Of a stretch of DNA of 64,000 nt, positions 43,169-55,500 are shown one piece after another (position 1 is the first letter of the stretch; each line of letters opens with the position of its first letter). The DNA comes from Erythrobasidium yunnanense. Its lineage: Eukaryota > Basidiomycota > Cystobasidiomycetes > Erythrobasidiales > Erythrobasidiaceae. The stretch is taken from contig BCJC01000004.1 in NCBI GenBank assembly GCA_001600175.1, positions 372,001 through 436,000 of the forward strand, in the 5' to 3' direction. Below the pieces are notes generated by a model. It did not search any database. It had not been told where the DNA came from and saw nothing but the letters and a program-made list of their open reading frames with translations. The position numbers and the translations under genes were made by a program.

Positions 43169-45299
43169 TTAGAATATTGAAAAGGCAGATGAGCCGACGT
43201 GATTCCTGCTATTGCTTGCGTGGCCAGAGTCACTAGTCCCGCTTTTCGTGCTGCAACTGCTTTTGAAACCACTTCGAGAGCCAGGATTGCGTTTCTTGAC
43301 GACCATTCGCAGCCTCTTGCCATCGAACTCTGCGGTGACTTTGCTTCCTATAGCCTGTTCTCCCAGCTCCACGAGCCTTTCAAAATGTGCAGCAGAATGC
43401 GTTGAGCATGCACTGCTGCCACTACTCTGGCCGCTTGCGATACTGGATGCGCCTGTAGAGCCGCCTCGTCCGGAATTCGCAGATGATGGTGACGAAGATA
43501 CGAGGGAAGGACAACTTGATGCACAACTCTGGTCGTATCGGTCTGCGAGAATATGCAGAGCGCCGTTGCGCTTGAGAGCCAGACTGCAGAGTAAGACGCA
43601 TCAGTCGGGCACCCTGCACGCAGAACACGAGATGTGCTGACGTTATGTTATCGAGTGAGAAGCCAGGCAGACTTGCGACCACGACGAAGTGATCCGAAGG
43701 CGAAGCGTCTACGCAGATCTTGCAACCGGTCGCAGGAGCGCTATTGCTGGCCAGGACTGTTGTGCCACGACTTAGTAAGACGCAACCGATTGCGTAAGTG
43801 CTTCGTATACACTTACATGGTATTTGAGGAGGTGCGACCGGGCTCATGACGCTCAGGGTCTCTCCCTGCTCTTCCTGCCCTGATCCTTCTGAAGCTGTCC
43901 CGCAACTCCTCACACTGCTAGCATCTGCATCTCTGACCCAGGGTCTAGTGCTGCCACTCGAGCTTGGTGGTTGGTAAGCAGGGTAGACGGTCGACGAGCG
44001 CGAGGACGATTCCATCGAGAAGTTTCGGCTGCGTTGCGACGAGGGTAGGTATGCGTCTTGACCTGCAGACAAGCTCGATGTCGATGCTGAAGAGTGTTTG
44101 ATTGCTGCCTGACTTTGCATCAACGCGACGGGCGAGGCTGGAGTTGATTGATTAATCGAAGATCCCCCTGGTGCTGCCAGCGCGGGAGGCGAATAGCGGA
44201 ACGGGTTGAAATTATTGTTTGATATGCTCGAGATGGTGGCCACTGCTGCCATAGATAACTGTTGCTGTTGCTGTTGATGATATGCAGAGATGGAGTCCTT
44301 GTAGTTTGCGCTGCTGCTACTGCTGCTTTGGGTGCGTGGACTGCTTGGCCCAGCGCTGGCCGACTTGCCCAAGGGAGTCGACCGAAGTGATGAATAGGGA
44401 TCAACACTACAACTACTATCACTCTGTTGTCGCTGTTGATGAAAGTACTCTTCATGCTGCTCGATGTTTTCTGCAGTGGCGCGGTAACCTTTTACATCAT
44501 CGCTCCTCCTTGTCGGGCTAGCCTGAACTCTGGACGACGAAGGAGTAGGAAAGTCGCTGTAGCCGCTATTGAAGATGGCAGACGGCGTTGAAACGATGCT
44601 TGAATCGTCCTGGACAGTGCGCGACCCTCTTCTGACGCTGGTGCTCCCACCCTTCGACGAGCTCGCCCTGTTCCAAGGGAAGCCGTCGCCAGTGCTGGCC
44701 GTCTTGTGCTGTTTCCCTACTGTTCCAGGCGTTACTGACTTCATTATTGCTGAAGGTGTTGCATAGCTCCTTGCGTGATTCTGTGCTGAATCAGATTGGG
44801 AAAGGCTGGGTGTTATTGCCAGGCTGCGGATGGCCTGCTGAAGACCGTTCAAGCTGGAACCTGGCGTGATGGATGTCGCAGAATCGTTTGTATCGCTCCT
44901 ACTACGTCCAGCATGCAGCAGCTCTCCCGGCAATTCTGCGATGGGCGTATCGAGCTCGCTGCTGGAGGGCCCGCTTCCTGGCTTGCCGCCGCCAGAGCTA
45001 TGCGGATGGATGCTACTCGCGGTTGATGACCTTCTGTCGCTGTTTGTGTACGATGAGAACACGCTGTCGCTGCTGGCGCTGCTGCTCGTCGAGACGTCTG
45101 AATCGGCGCGCGCCAAAACAGGGCTCTCCCCAGCAGACGCAGATGGATCCAGCATCCTGCGCCGTCGTCGTCGTCGTTTGCTATCTGTATCCTGCTTGCT
45201 GATTGTCGTCTCGCTACCTTCGCATCGTTCGCTCTCCCAGCGAGTTCTCCCACTGGCGAAAAACCGAAAAGGACCGGGGGCGACGTCAATTGCAGGCAA
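43169..45299 (-). CDS. Disordered protein with C-terminal Hsp20/alpha-crystallin-like domain
   Basis: Three exons encode 670 aa. The first about 490 residues are Ser/Gln/Pro-rich with polyglutamine (HQQQQQQL) and many SP/TP sites. Intron 1 (43816-43757, 60 nt) contains no stop and is a multiple of three, so the frame reads through it. After it comes ASPSDHFVVVASLPGFSLDN, which matches the first beta strands of an alpha-crystallin domain, then TLALKRNGALHILADRYDQS. A Ser-rich insert follows, then HFERLVELGEQAIGSKVTA and EFDGKRLRMVVKKRNPGS, the last strands. Such proteins occur in basidiomycetes and may be regulators rather than classic small heat-shock proteins. No localisation signal is obvious. 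Confidence 0.75.
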
Positions 45300-45631
45300 T
45301 TAACAAAATGAATTAAAGTTGGGTTCTGAAGTAGCTCAACTTCAATAAAAAGGCATACACGAATGATCTCCGAAGCTTGCTGTGCTATCTCTGATGACAT
45401 CTCGAGACGCACGGGAGAAGCATAGCACAAGAGTCGAAGTACATACGAAGGACTGGGTCGACTTTGGCAATTCACTGTCTCCTTACTATCACGCAGAGTA
45501 GCAGGTATTCTGCTGCCCTGCTAAGAGAGCCAAAGTCGCCAGTCGACACAATGTGTTATGACGGCACACAAGTCCGACAGGAGCGCCATGGGCCACGGGA
45601 GCTCAACATCCGAGGAGCTTGTTTCCCATCT
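45300..45631. other. Intergenic, no gene seen
   Basis: 332 bp between the Hsp20-like gene start and the ORC1 stop codon. Probably the Hsp20-like promoter and ORC1 3' UTR. Confidence 0.4.
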
Positions 45632-48616
45632 TCATCGGAGATAGTGCACAAACCGGTTCTCCTTGCGCAAGACCAGGTCCAGCTCATCGTCCCGCACATT
45701 CGCTTGAACTCGCTGGAAATAGTCGAGTCTGCTACCTTCGGTCGCCACCAGCTTCATGTCGGCCAAGCTTTGGAGTATGGAGAAGAGCTGTGTGTGTGTA
45801 GGCAGAGGATTGATGGCAGTCTGCCTGCAGAAATCCAGGTGCCACCGGATGACCTAAATACATCTACGTTAGCAGAAGCCTCATAGCTTCCACAAGCTTT
45901 CCACTCACATCACCGAACTCTACCTCGTCTGCCACGCCTACTTTCCTGATCGCCCTCGAAAGCGCTAGAAGCATGATTCTCTGGTGCAGGCCTCCCCTCT
46001 TGACGAACAGTAACAAGCCAGAGCTGGTCATGTCCTTATGCACAGTGACTATATCACCAGCATTGACCAGTCTGACCTTCGGTTGTCCATTTGCGACATT
46101 CTTTTGGCTTTGCAAAGACACCAAATTCTCCGCTTCGACTTTTTCCACTGCTCGCCGACAGATGTCTAGGGCTCTTCTGGCATCTCCCGTTACGGAGGCT
46201 ACTTTTCCAGCAACCAGTCCGATGGCTTCTTTGGCGAACACCCCACTTAGGCCTTCCAACCGAGTTGTGAGGATCTCGATCAATTGGCTCTTATCGTACG
46301 GAGTGAAGTTGATGCGATTGGAGCCTAGTCGTGAATTTATCTTGTTGCTTAATTCTCGTTCAGGCAAATCCATCGTGTTCGCAATGGCTAGTACGATCAA
46401 GCGCGAATGTGGCTGATTTGGCCAATTGAAGAAGTTATAGATCACTTCCTGCTTCTTAGTGACGAGTTGATCGAGTTCATCGACAAGGACCACGCTTCAA
46501 AGGCTATTGTCAGCTTCTTCATCGCCCGCGCACTTCCGTCAAGACTCACCAAGTATCGCGACCAGGATTAGGAGTCTTGAAATGCGTCTCAAGCTGCGCA
46601 AGAGCAGCTTTCGGAGCTACACGATTGCCAGAGACAAACTCCCATAGAATAGAGAAAGACTGTGCCGGATCGGTGATTTTCATACCGTTGATCTCGAGAA
46701 AGCGGAACGACTTGATCTGATTTTCGGCTGCGCGTTCTTGTAGAGACGACATGACTGAGCGAACAGTAGCTGTCTTTCCTGTTCCGGGTACACCAGCGAT
46801 GTCTGTGTCGATAGTGAGCTGCCTAATTCGCTCCGAGTTGGGCGATATATAGCTTACAAATGCAGCTTCCTACGCCTTCGTCGATAGCATCTTCCAGATA
46901 TGCTTCGATCTCTGCATATTCTTCATCTCTGCAAGGTAGGTAGTCCGGCGTACACCCGACGTGCAGGACCGCTCTAGCCTTCTCAAAAGCCGAAAGAGGA
47001 TGCTCTTTCCCGTTCGCATCTAGACGTGGCTGTCCAATATGTTTCTGCTGTACCAGCGGTAGACGAGGCTTGAGCCTGCGCGCTTGTCGATCCGCTATGC
47101 GCTGAGCTTGACGAGTCGCTCTAGCTGCTGCTTTGCGTATGGTCGCAGCAGAAGGCTTAACAAGAAGGAGAGGAGCAGTACAGCCTGAAGCAGTCCGTTT
47201 GCGCTTGCTGGGAGACACCTTGCCTTTCGAAGGCGTGCGCCCCGCTTTCCGCTTACGCCCGCTGGCAGTAACTGGCCTGAAGACATCATCGTCGTCAGAT
47301 GAAGGCTCAGGCTCAGAAGGTGGCTCTTCTTCTTCTTCGGACGACGGTACTGCATCCGCATCGGCATCAGAGTCGTCCTCCTCTTCTGAATCTTCAGAGT
47401 CTTCAGGTGCATCTGCAGCATCATCGTCATCCTCGCTAGATGATTCAGACCCGCTTCCAGACATCTGCCATATTTTGATGTCAACCGTAGACCCTAGATA
47501 CTCATAACCCCTGGGAACTTACCATCTCTGAGTCCGCCTCAGATTTCGCTCTACGTGTCTTTTTGCTCGGAGAAGCATGCAGATCCTTCTCTACTTCAGT
47601 CACCACCTTCTTGATGATCTTCTTGGGCTTCGCGCTGCCACGAGCCCTTGATGGTTTGCTTGTATCCCGTTTGTTCTGCTTGACTTCCACTACCTCCGCA
47701 GCCGTCTGGAGCTCCCAAATACCAGTCGAACATCCTCTTTCGTAGATGTCCTGCCATTCAATATCGTAGAACCAGCCATCGGCTTGCTCTGCTCTCGTGT
47801 TTATAGCTTTGCGAACGAAGAAGGTCTTTCCTTCCTGGCCATCCTCTTCGGAACTGCTGTTTTCCGCTTGCTTGAAAAAGCTCTTCTCGCTCGCAATCTT
47901 GATAGCAGACAAAAGGTAGGAAACGTCGTGCGTGTCTTCCGCACGTGAGGGCTTTCCAGCAGTAGAAGGGGTTGTAATGGCTTCAGGATCGAAGGGATAG
48001 ATTCTTCAGAGAAGAAGACACGTCAGTGATTCATTCTCTGGTCAAAGTCGGCATGCATACAGCTCGTTTGGATGGCTTTCGTCGAGCCCTTCTTCCGTCC
48101 CTGCGCGTTGACCGAAGAGGTAGCACAGCAAGCGTGGCCTTGCCAGCCAGTGTATCTTTGCCTTCATAATGCCTTGCTCATCTTCGAACAGGTCAATAAG
48201 TATCCCAAATTTGACCGGATCTTCGAGACCATCATTGACAATCCAGTCTTCGTTCTCTTCCTCTCGCTGTGCCATCTTGGCTTTGCCTTTACTTTTGGCT
48301 TTCGTAGGTGTCTTGCTGCTGCCTGAGGCTGCTGTTCTGCCTGCATTTCTGGCTCGAGACTGGGCACTTTCGTCGTGATACGTCTTGTATGGATCCAGCC
48401 AGATCTGAGACGGCGCGAAGTCTGTGTCATCCCACACTCGTACAGCATCGCCAACACGAAAGACGACGCCATCAGACCGCGTGAAAGCATTGTAGTGCGT
48501 CAAGTTTGTGAAGCCAGTTCGACGCGACGACCGCGAAGGCGTAGATTGCTGGCTTCTGGAGGACTGCGCCTTGGATGGAGTGCGTGCGACGCCGTGCCAT
48601 GCATAGTCGTGGCTCA
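45632..48616 (-). CDS. ORC1: Origin recognition complex subunit 1
   Basis: Largest ORC subunit, marking replication origins. The start at 48616 gives MSHDYAWHGVARTPSK. A BAH domain is visible (VVFRVGDAVRVWDDTD, then LIDLFEDEQGIMKAKIHWL, and later FFVRKAIN). A long acidic then basic linker (SSEDDDDAADAPEDSEDSEE region) follows. The AAA+ core has VPGTGKTATVRSVM (Walker A), VVLVDELDQLVTKKQ (Walker B), ANTMDLPERELSNKINSRLG and VTGDARRALDICRRAV. A last intron (donor after VEFGD) leads to VIRWHLDFCRQTAIN and the winged-helix end, with stop at 45632. The read-through version ending MRLLLT is an intron artefact. The BAH-plus-AAA order separates Orc1 from Cdc6. Confidence 0.93.
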
Positions 48617-48757
48617 TTCCGATTGCCGCAATTCTTATATCGCAAAGGGTACAAGCGAGACCGGCAGTGTACAATATCCGAGGACGTAATAATGTTGATG
48701 GCGTTTATGCTATACTGCTCTCTATCTGCCACCTATTACTACAAGTGCATGAGTAAT

Positions 48758-50187
48758 TCATGCCTTGCTCTCCAGTAAGAAAGGCTTCCAAGCTTCGCGG
48801 AGTTCTACAACGTTGATATCAGATGCGTGCATTTCCAGTTTGTCGTCTGTGGGACTCACCCTCTAACGATTGAATAGATCCATTGACTTGTCCAGGCTCA
48901 AGTCCTGCTACGGCATCCTCGTCGAATAGCCAGACATTCCATCCTACTGCTTTAGCTCCTTTCGCATTAAGTACGGAATCGTCTACAAAGTAGTGCTTCG
49001 CCGGATCGGGGATGCCGCTTATTTGCATCGCCTGTCAAGTGTCATCATCAGCTAGGCAGACTTGTATAGACATTGTGAAAAGCCGGTAGGTCTTGCACAC
49101 CTGGTGACTATTGAAATGCAATATATGCTTCAGTCAGCATTCGAGCATCGTCGAGCATAGCAAGCCACTTACTAGTATTTCGCATCTGGCTTGGCCGGGA
49201 AGCCAATGACAGGATATTGACAGCTAATGACGGCTTCGAATAGGTCAGTCACGCCCAGTATCCGCAGAACGCGTAGCGCGTGCTGATTGCACAGTGTTAA
49301 GTGTTGGCAGATTTTAGTACGCTTGCTACTAGGACGTACCGGCTTGTATGCGTTTGTGAGCGCCATCACCCTGACTTTCGAGCGATCGAAGCTCTTGAGC
49401 TGGAGTTCGGATATCGTTAGCCCGTGTGCCAAGGGTATCGACTTTGAAATGGAATACGCACGAGGGCTTGTAATTGCTTGTCTGTTTCAGGATAGTTAGC
49501 TATTAATTACAGCGAAATCGAGAATCGGCAAGCTCACCTTCACTTAACAGGTCTTCCAGCGGCAGGGCACCATCTGCAGATACACGATAAGCTATCTGTA
49601 ATGTGCTTCTGACGCATAGGCGGCATCTCACCGCAACGCTTATCGAAGTCCTCAGCATCGAATTCTGGGTAGTGTTGCTGGAGGCCTCGTATCGCCAGGC
49701 CATAGTTCTTGTAATAGTGTAGCTAAATACCGAATCACGAATGCTCAGTAAGAACAGCTTGTTGAGCCATGACGACGAGCTGGACACACGTGTTGCGTCC
49801 ATGCTTCTTCTTCGTTCATACCAAAGCGCATGAAGTATTCGTGAATCTTCTGGCCTTGATATAAGAACAGACATCAGGATGGTGAATTTGAAGATCCAGG
49901 AAGCAGGCCAATGTACTCATAAGCGGCGCGATGCCTCGCGCTTTGCTGATAAGTCGCAGTCAGTAAAGAATCTTATGTCTGTTAGATTCCATCAGTATCT
50001 GACCTGTAAAGACAGTTATCTGCGTTGCGAACCAGGTCAGCCTGCATCGATGACTCTGCCTGTCCTCCGGCTTGAGCGTACCGATATCGAACCAGAGGAC
50101 ATTCTCAGGCTGCTGCGTGCGCTCTACCGGCGAAAGAGTCGTAAAGTCGACGCCTAAAGCTGCAGTACCGCCATTTGAAACAGACAT
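48758..50187 (-). CDS. HAD-type pyrimidine 5'-nucleotidase (SDT1/PHM8-like)
   Basis: HAD-family phosphatase of the fungal Sdt1/Phm8 type, which dephosphorylates UMP/CMP or lysophosphatidate. The start at 50187 reads MSVSNGGTAALGVDF. Exon joining gives VLWFDIDNCLY, the HAD motif I (DxDNCLY). Many small exons follow. SFDRSKVRVMALTNAYK is motif II, HALRVLRILGVTDLFEAVIS and ISCQYPVIGFPAKPDA come next, and HYFVDDSVLNAKGAKAVGW is motifs III-IV. It ends ELREAWKPFLLESKA at 48758 after a last intron. Length and motif order match the family; the substrate is not fixed. Confidence 0.85.
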
Positions 50188-50368
50188 CGTAGGTTGAGGT
50201 CAGGAAGAGACACGTGCGTTGCAGGCACCAAGTAGCTTGGGAAAGTATGCATTGGTAAGGAATGAGCGTCCACTTTGGTAAAGATTACTATTGACAACAC
50301 AGTCTACTACTCGAGAATTAGTACAAAGAAGCTGAACTAATGTCCTTTTGCGATGCTGACGAGCCTGC

Positions 50369-51894
50369 TCATACATAGAAAGCGAAAAGTCCCGCTAATG
50401 CGAGAAGTATAAAAGTGTGTTCTACTGCTAGACTGCTCGCTCCTGATGTCACTCCGGCTGTCGGGGCTGCAGCTTGGCTAGTCTGAGCCGCATTCGCTGC
50501 AGCAGCTACAGCATCTGTTGTGACAGTGATGACTGGAAGCGGAGTCATTGTAGAAGTAGACGTTACGAAGGTAGTGACATCGACTTCGGTCGTAATTACG
50601 GATGCAGTTGGCGAGGAAGTGGAAGTGGATGAGTTGGCTGCATTCTGGCCTGGTGTAACGGTAGCAGTTGCAAAGTATGCGCTTGATATCGAGTAATCGA
50701 TGCCACCTAATGCGGACGGATCGTAGGGAAGGTCGCCTCCGCATTGGCCAGCTCGAGTATAATAATACCATGTATCGTCCTCCTGATCTCCTCCAAGGCA
50801 CATGGGGTCGTTTATATCGTTGCATATGGCGTAATTCATGCCATAAGTCGAATTGGTTCCCCAGATATTGAAGCCTTGAAGGACATGCTCGTAATCGTCG
50901 CTGGCTGGAATCATTGTTGGCCAGCTGTCTTGATTTGCAACGGTTCTTTGACTGGCTTGTCCTTCGTATAGCTTGTTGAAGAGGGCCGCTGAATCGGCGT
51001 TCATCACACGAGGCGAGCCATGCGAATGCACCCAGTGGGATAATCCTCTCCACCCCTGTATGCAGTAATTAGAACCGTGTCAACGCTTTTTTCGAGGCAG
51101 ACAACTTACCAGATCAAGAGCTGCGACCTGAGCGACCATGCCTGTGATGTGGTGGGAAGTGTGAGCAATAGCTCGGAACTTCGCAATAATGCCAATCTTT
51201 ACCTCCAAATCCATGACCTGTTATCGACCACTGATGCCCTGATGCTGCAACAGCGCTTTTGATTGACGCCCAATCGTTCGTCGCTTCTTTAGCTTCTAGG
51301 TAGGCCTGGACAGCTCCAGCGTGTGCTTGACAATTTGGACAGCTCAGGGAGAAAGTACTATCGATGTTGACGGATGTCTGATCCCATTGCTCCTGCCAGC
51401 CATATATGCCTTTGAAGACCATTACAACCTTGTCCATTTCAGGGATGGTTGCGATGAAGCCTTCCAGACCAGAAGCGGTTGGTCCCCAGCTTTGAAGGAG
51501 AGTCCACTAGGTGACGCAAAATTACATCAGCGATGGTAGGCCTCGTCGCGGACGAAGTGCCCACTGGAGCTTCCTGCGAGTTCGGAAAGGCTTTGTAGAG
51601 AGACTGCTGGGTAAATGTCTGTTGCGGGCACAGCGTGGCGTAATCGCCTGTGTAATACATGTAAGCTTGTGTGCGTCCTACTTCTAACTCTAGCAGTGTA
51701 ATGTACCGTATGCTGCCATGCTCAGAATGCCCTGCGAACGGAAGTCAGCTTACTATGATGCCGTGGGAAGGCAAAGCACAACTTACGTGATATCGCTCGT
51801 GCCAATACTGAGAGTCCGAGACGTCTTGACTGACCACTGAGCTTGAATATCCGAGAACGAACGCGCCGACTGCGAGCTTCTTCGAGCTGAGCAT
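50369..51894 (-). CDS. GPI-anchored class-3 lipase-like protein lacking the nucleophile serine
   Basis: The start at 51894 (MLSSKKLAVGAFVLGYSSS) is a signal peptide. Exons then give YYTGDYATLCPQQTFTQQSL and GLEGFIATIPEMDKVVMVFK, the class-3 lipase N-part. The nucleophile elbow reads SITGHGFGGMVAQVAALDL. Active class-3 lipases have G-H-S-L-G-G, so the serine is glycine here, checked codon by codon (GGT CAT GGA TTT GGA). HSHGSPRVMNADSAALF and the later DSWPTMIP (acid region) keep the fold. A Ser/Thr-rich stalk and a hydrophobic tail (HTFILLALAGLFAFYV) make a GPI-anchor signal. It is probably a cell-surface protein without lipase activity. Confidence 0.85.
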
Positions 51895-52531
51895 TATTCT
51901 TCTTGATAATCGAAAAGGAGTGTGAGAGAAGTGAAGATGTGTATTGGAAGTATGGTAGAGAAGGAAGGAGTACTGCACAGCTCGGTTGGCTTGTACTGCT
52001 GCGAAGTACGTCGAAAAAGGCGATAGGCCAAATATAGCGACTGTCAACACAAACAATGCCGAGAATAGGAGAGGGGCAGTACGGCAAGGACAGTGAGCAG
52101 AGAATGGAAGCTATAGTGTAGGTAGAAGTAGTAGTGAAAGGAACAGAGTGTCCTCGTCTTTCAAAGCTGGAAGAAATGGGAAGAAAGCCAAAGGGAAATG
52201 CTTTCATCGGCTTGATGAGCGCACTTTCAGCCGAGCTAGCTAGTCATATGGTTGTTGATGAAATCGAAGTTGTATTGATTGGGTACTGTGTATGAAGTAG
52301 ACGCTTGTGGCCGGTCCTGAAAGATGACGATCTGTCGCAACGAAGACTTCAAGCACGCTTGCCGTCTGTAACCCTTGTTAGTTTGACGCACTTTACCTCC
52401 AGAAGATTGCAAGGGGAAATTACGAAATGAAGCCTCTTACTACGCTACAGTGCGCTAAGCGCGGAAATTGCCAAAGATCGTCAGACAGCCCAGTACTGAG
52501 GTGATGAAGCCCGTGCAGGCAGATTCAGCAT
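51895..52531. other. Intergenic, no gene seen
   Basis: 637 bp. The minus-strand open frames here (52207-51722 and 52056-51745) extend the lipase-like gene's start upstream only by read-through and lack homology. Likely promoter of the lipase-like gene. Confidence 0.35.
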
Positions 52532-55500
52532 CTATCGTGGGCCTCTCATTCCTCTTGCATATAGTCCAGCTGAAGAGTCTGGTCGAGCCGGCGGATTGGT
52601 GGGTGGACCGCCAAATCTAGCAGCCAGCGGCGGCATCCTGCTTGATTGAGTTGGACCATCGAGGCCAGGTTCGCTTGCATGCTCAGGAGCACCGCCGAGA
52701 TACTGTGTGCGCGCAGCCAAGTCAATCGTAGCCTGCTGTAAGACATGCGAAGCAGCTTACCTTTGCCTTGAAAGCCAGCAAGCCTGACAGATCGCTCTGT
52801 AGCTGCTTCTTCTGTTCTCGCAACTCAGCAACTTCGTTCAGGGTCTTCTTGACCTCGGAGTCCATTTCCTGCTTGAAGGCCCCTAGGTCGTTGATAAAGT
52901 GTTCTTTCATTTCGTGTATTGCATCTTGTGTGTCATCGTTCAAGCTCGCCAACTGAGGCGTAACGGCTAAAGTGTACAGCATTAGTAGGTGCAGAATTAT
53001 GCTGATTTGAGCTAGCTTACCTTGTTTCAAGTCTGCCATTTTGCGCTCTTGATCGGCCATTTGGTCTTTTAGTAGCGCAATGATGGTATCGATACCTTGG
53101 GAGCATCATCGCAATCAGCCATCGTAGATCTCGATCAAGTTGTCTTCTTGCTCACCAGCTTTGTGCTCCGGGTCCTTCTTGTTCAGCTCTAGTTCAGCTC
53201 GCTTCGCTTCCCATTCTCGTATCTCGAGTCTAATCTCGTCTAGTTGTCGTGTATGCTGTTCAGCAATGATGTGATCTCTTTCGCGCTCAGCATGGAAGCG
53301 CTCGGTCTCTCGCATGTGCTCTCGTGCTTGATTATCCTTGAGAAGCTTGAGGATCTCCATTATACTGGCACGGCCTCTAGTCAGCAACTGCATCAAACAT
53401 ATATGAATAGGCTTTAGATTTTGAATTACCCGAGGGCAATCACTGCAGCCGATCCATCTCCGGTACCTTCCTCATTTTCAGAATCTTGCGCGAGCTGCTT
53501 CTCGAATCCTTGGAGTGCCTCGATCAAAGGTCCTTGGGATTCCACCGCCGTCGGCGCGTGTATGCCATCTGATGTCGGCCGCGTCTCATTATGCATCAGT
53601 GACTGAGATGGCAGATCTGGCTGAGCGACTGCAGCCTTTGTAGCAGTCTTCCATCTATCTCGAGCCTCGGCAGAAGTAGTTTGATTTGTCCCTCCGAACA
53701 GGTTCATCTTCCTTGGACCACCAACTCTGGATCCTGGCCCGGCTGGAGCGACCGAAGCTATCTTTTGCGATACTTTGCGCAGTATCGAAGCTCCGGGTAG
53801 TGTTGGATTGACGGCAGCCTTCTTCTGTGGCGTTTTCTCCGTACTGGCGACCGGCTTATCGCTCATGGGTCCGCCCAACCATTGATCGGGATCGGAAGTT
53901 GGTGCCTCATCGATAGCCGGCTCGACATCGTCTTCGATGGGAACAGTCGGTCTATGACTACTATTTGCTGTCGTGTTGCTTGCCACCGATGCCGCTACTA
54001 AAAGCTGGATCTCTTCAGGCAGTCTATTCAGCTTGTTGGACATGGTTCTCATCGCATCAGCAACTGTAAAGGCGCATATCAGCATGAGATTAATCTTCAA
54101 TAAGCGTGACGTGACTCACTAGTCTTGAATTCCTGCTGACGAGAATCGCGGTCCTGAGCGAGGAAATTGTTTAGGTCCTTCAGATAGACAGATACGTTTT
54201 GCTGATGTTCAAGCGACTTTTCCGTCTTCTCTTGAGCACCGACCAAGGATGTGAGTAGCTCTTGAATATTGCGAAGGAGGACAAGTGTTTCTTCGCGATG
54301 CAGGGAAGGCTCTCTCTGCAATTTAGTACCGTTGAAGTCGCGCTGCGTTGGTGTCGGAGGAGATGTGTCTTCTTCCGCCGGGTCAGTCTCATGGTGTAGG
54401 CTTCTGGACTCGATGCTCTCGGAGGGGACACGATCTTTGCGAGGCGGGCGAGGAGCGGAAATCTTTGACTGCAACCGCGATTGCTCGACCAGCGATCTCG
54501 AGTCCGGCGACCACTTGCTCGCGAGTTCCGTCCCTGCGGCGCGGAAGCGAGACGACTTGCTGTTCATCCGCATGTGCAGGAGGTCTGGATGGGAGCCATC
54601 AAGGCGCATAGCAGTTTCCTGCCGTTCGTTTCTGATGTATCCGGAAGACGCCTCCGAAGAAGATGCTACCACCGAGGTCTTCTGCTTTGCATCGATGTGC
54701 ACATGCAATTCCGGAGCTTGAGGTGATTGGCGATCCGCTACATTGAATGCTGACTGAGGCGCCATTTGGGCAGCATCGAGACCCTCCGGAGGAAGAGGGG
54801 GAAGTGCGCTATCGCGATTCTTCGCTTGTATATTGTTTCCCCTGTTCCAAAGTCTGAGATCGGTCTCGAGATCGGAGCCGAGAGAGTCGACGATACTAGG
54901 GGTAGAAGGCCTGGTTTCATGGAAGAGCATAGCATGACTCTCGATAATGAGGGGTGCCGGACCCTTCTTCACGTTATCCGGGCTTGCCTGAGCAGTCTGG
55001 GGGAGGTTGTCGATCCTGTCCAGTATCATGGCTACTTGTTGTTCAATGCGCTGCAAGCCTGAAGTGCGCCTTTCAAGAGTTTGTGCGGTCTCCGAAGGTG
55101 GGCTGTCTGTTCCACCGGACCCAGCAGTACTTGCTCGGTCAATCGAAGCTTGTTCTTGCAAGTCTTCGGCACCGCTTGGAAGGGAAGTTGCTTGTTTGAC
55201 GTCCACCATAGCGTGGCAGAGGCTATCGCAAAGCATCAGTTGTAAGAAGGCAGAGCATCATGAGAATGACTCACTGAAGAAGCTCGTCGATCTTGTCTGC
55301 CATGTTCCTGTCTTCTAAGCTATGCTTGGACTTGATGCTGCCACCTTTGAGTCTGCTTGCGATGCTGGCTAGCTGTTCCTGCATACTGGCAACATGCTGT
55401 GGAAAGCGATCGGAGCGGCTCATATGTGACGAGTTGTTTCTTCCTAGCATAGTCAGAAGGCGCTGTAGATCCCTAGCGACAGCTCGAGAAGGCGGCTGTA

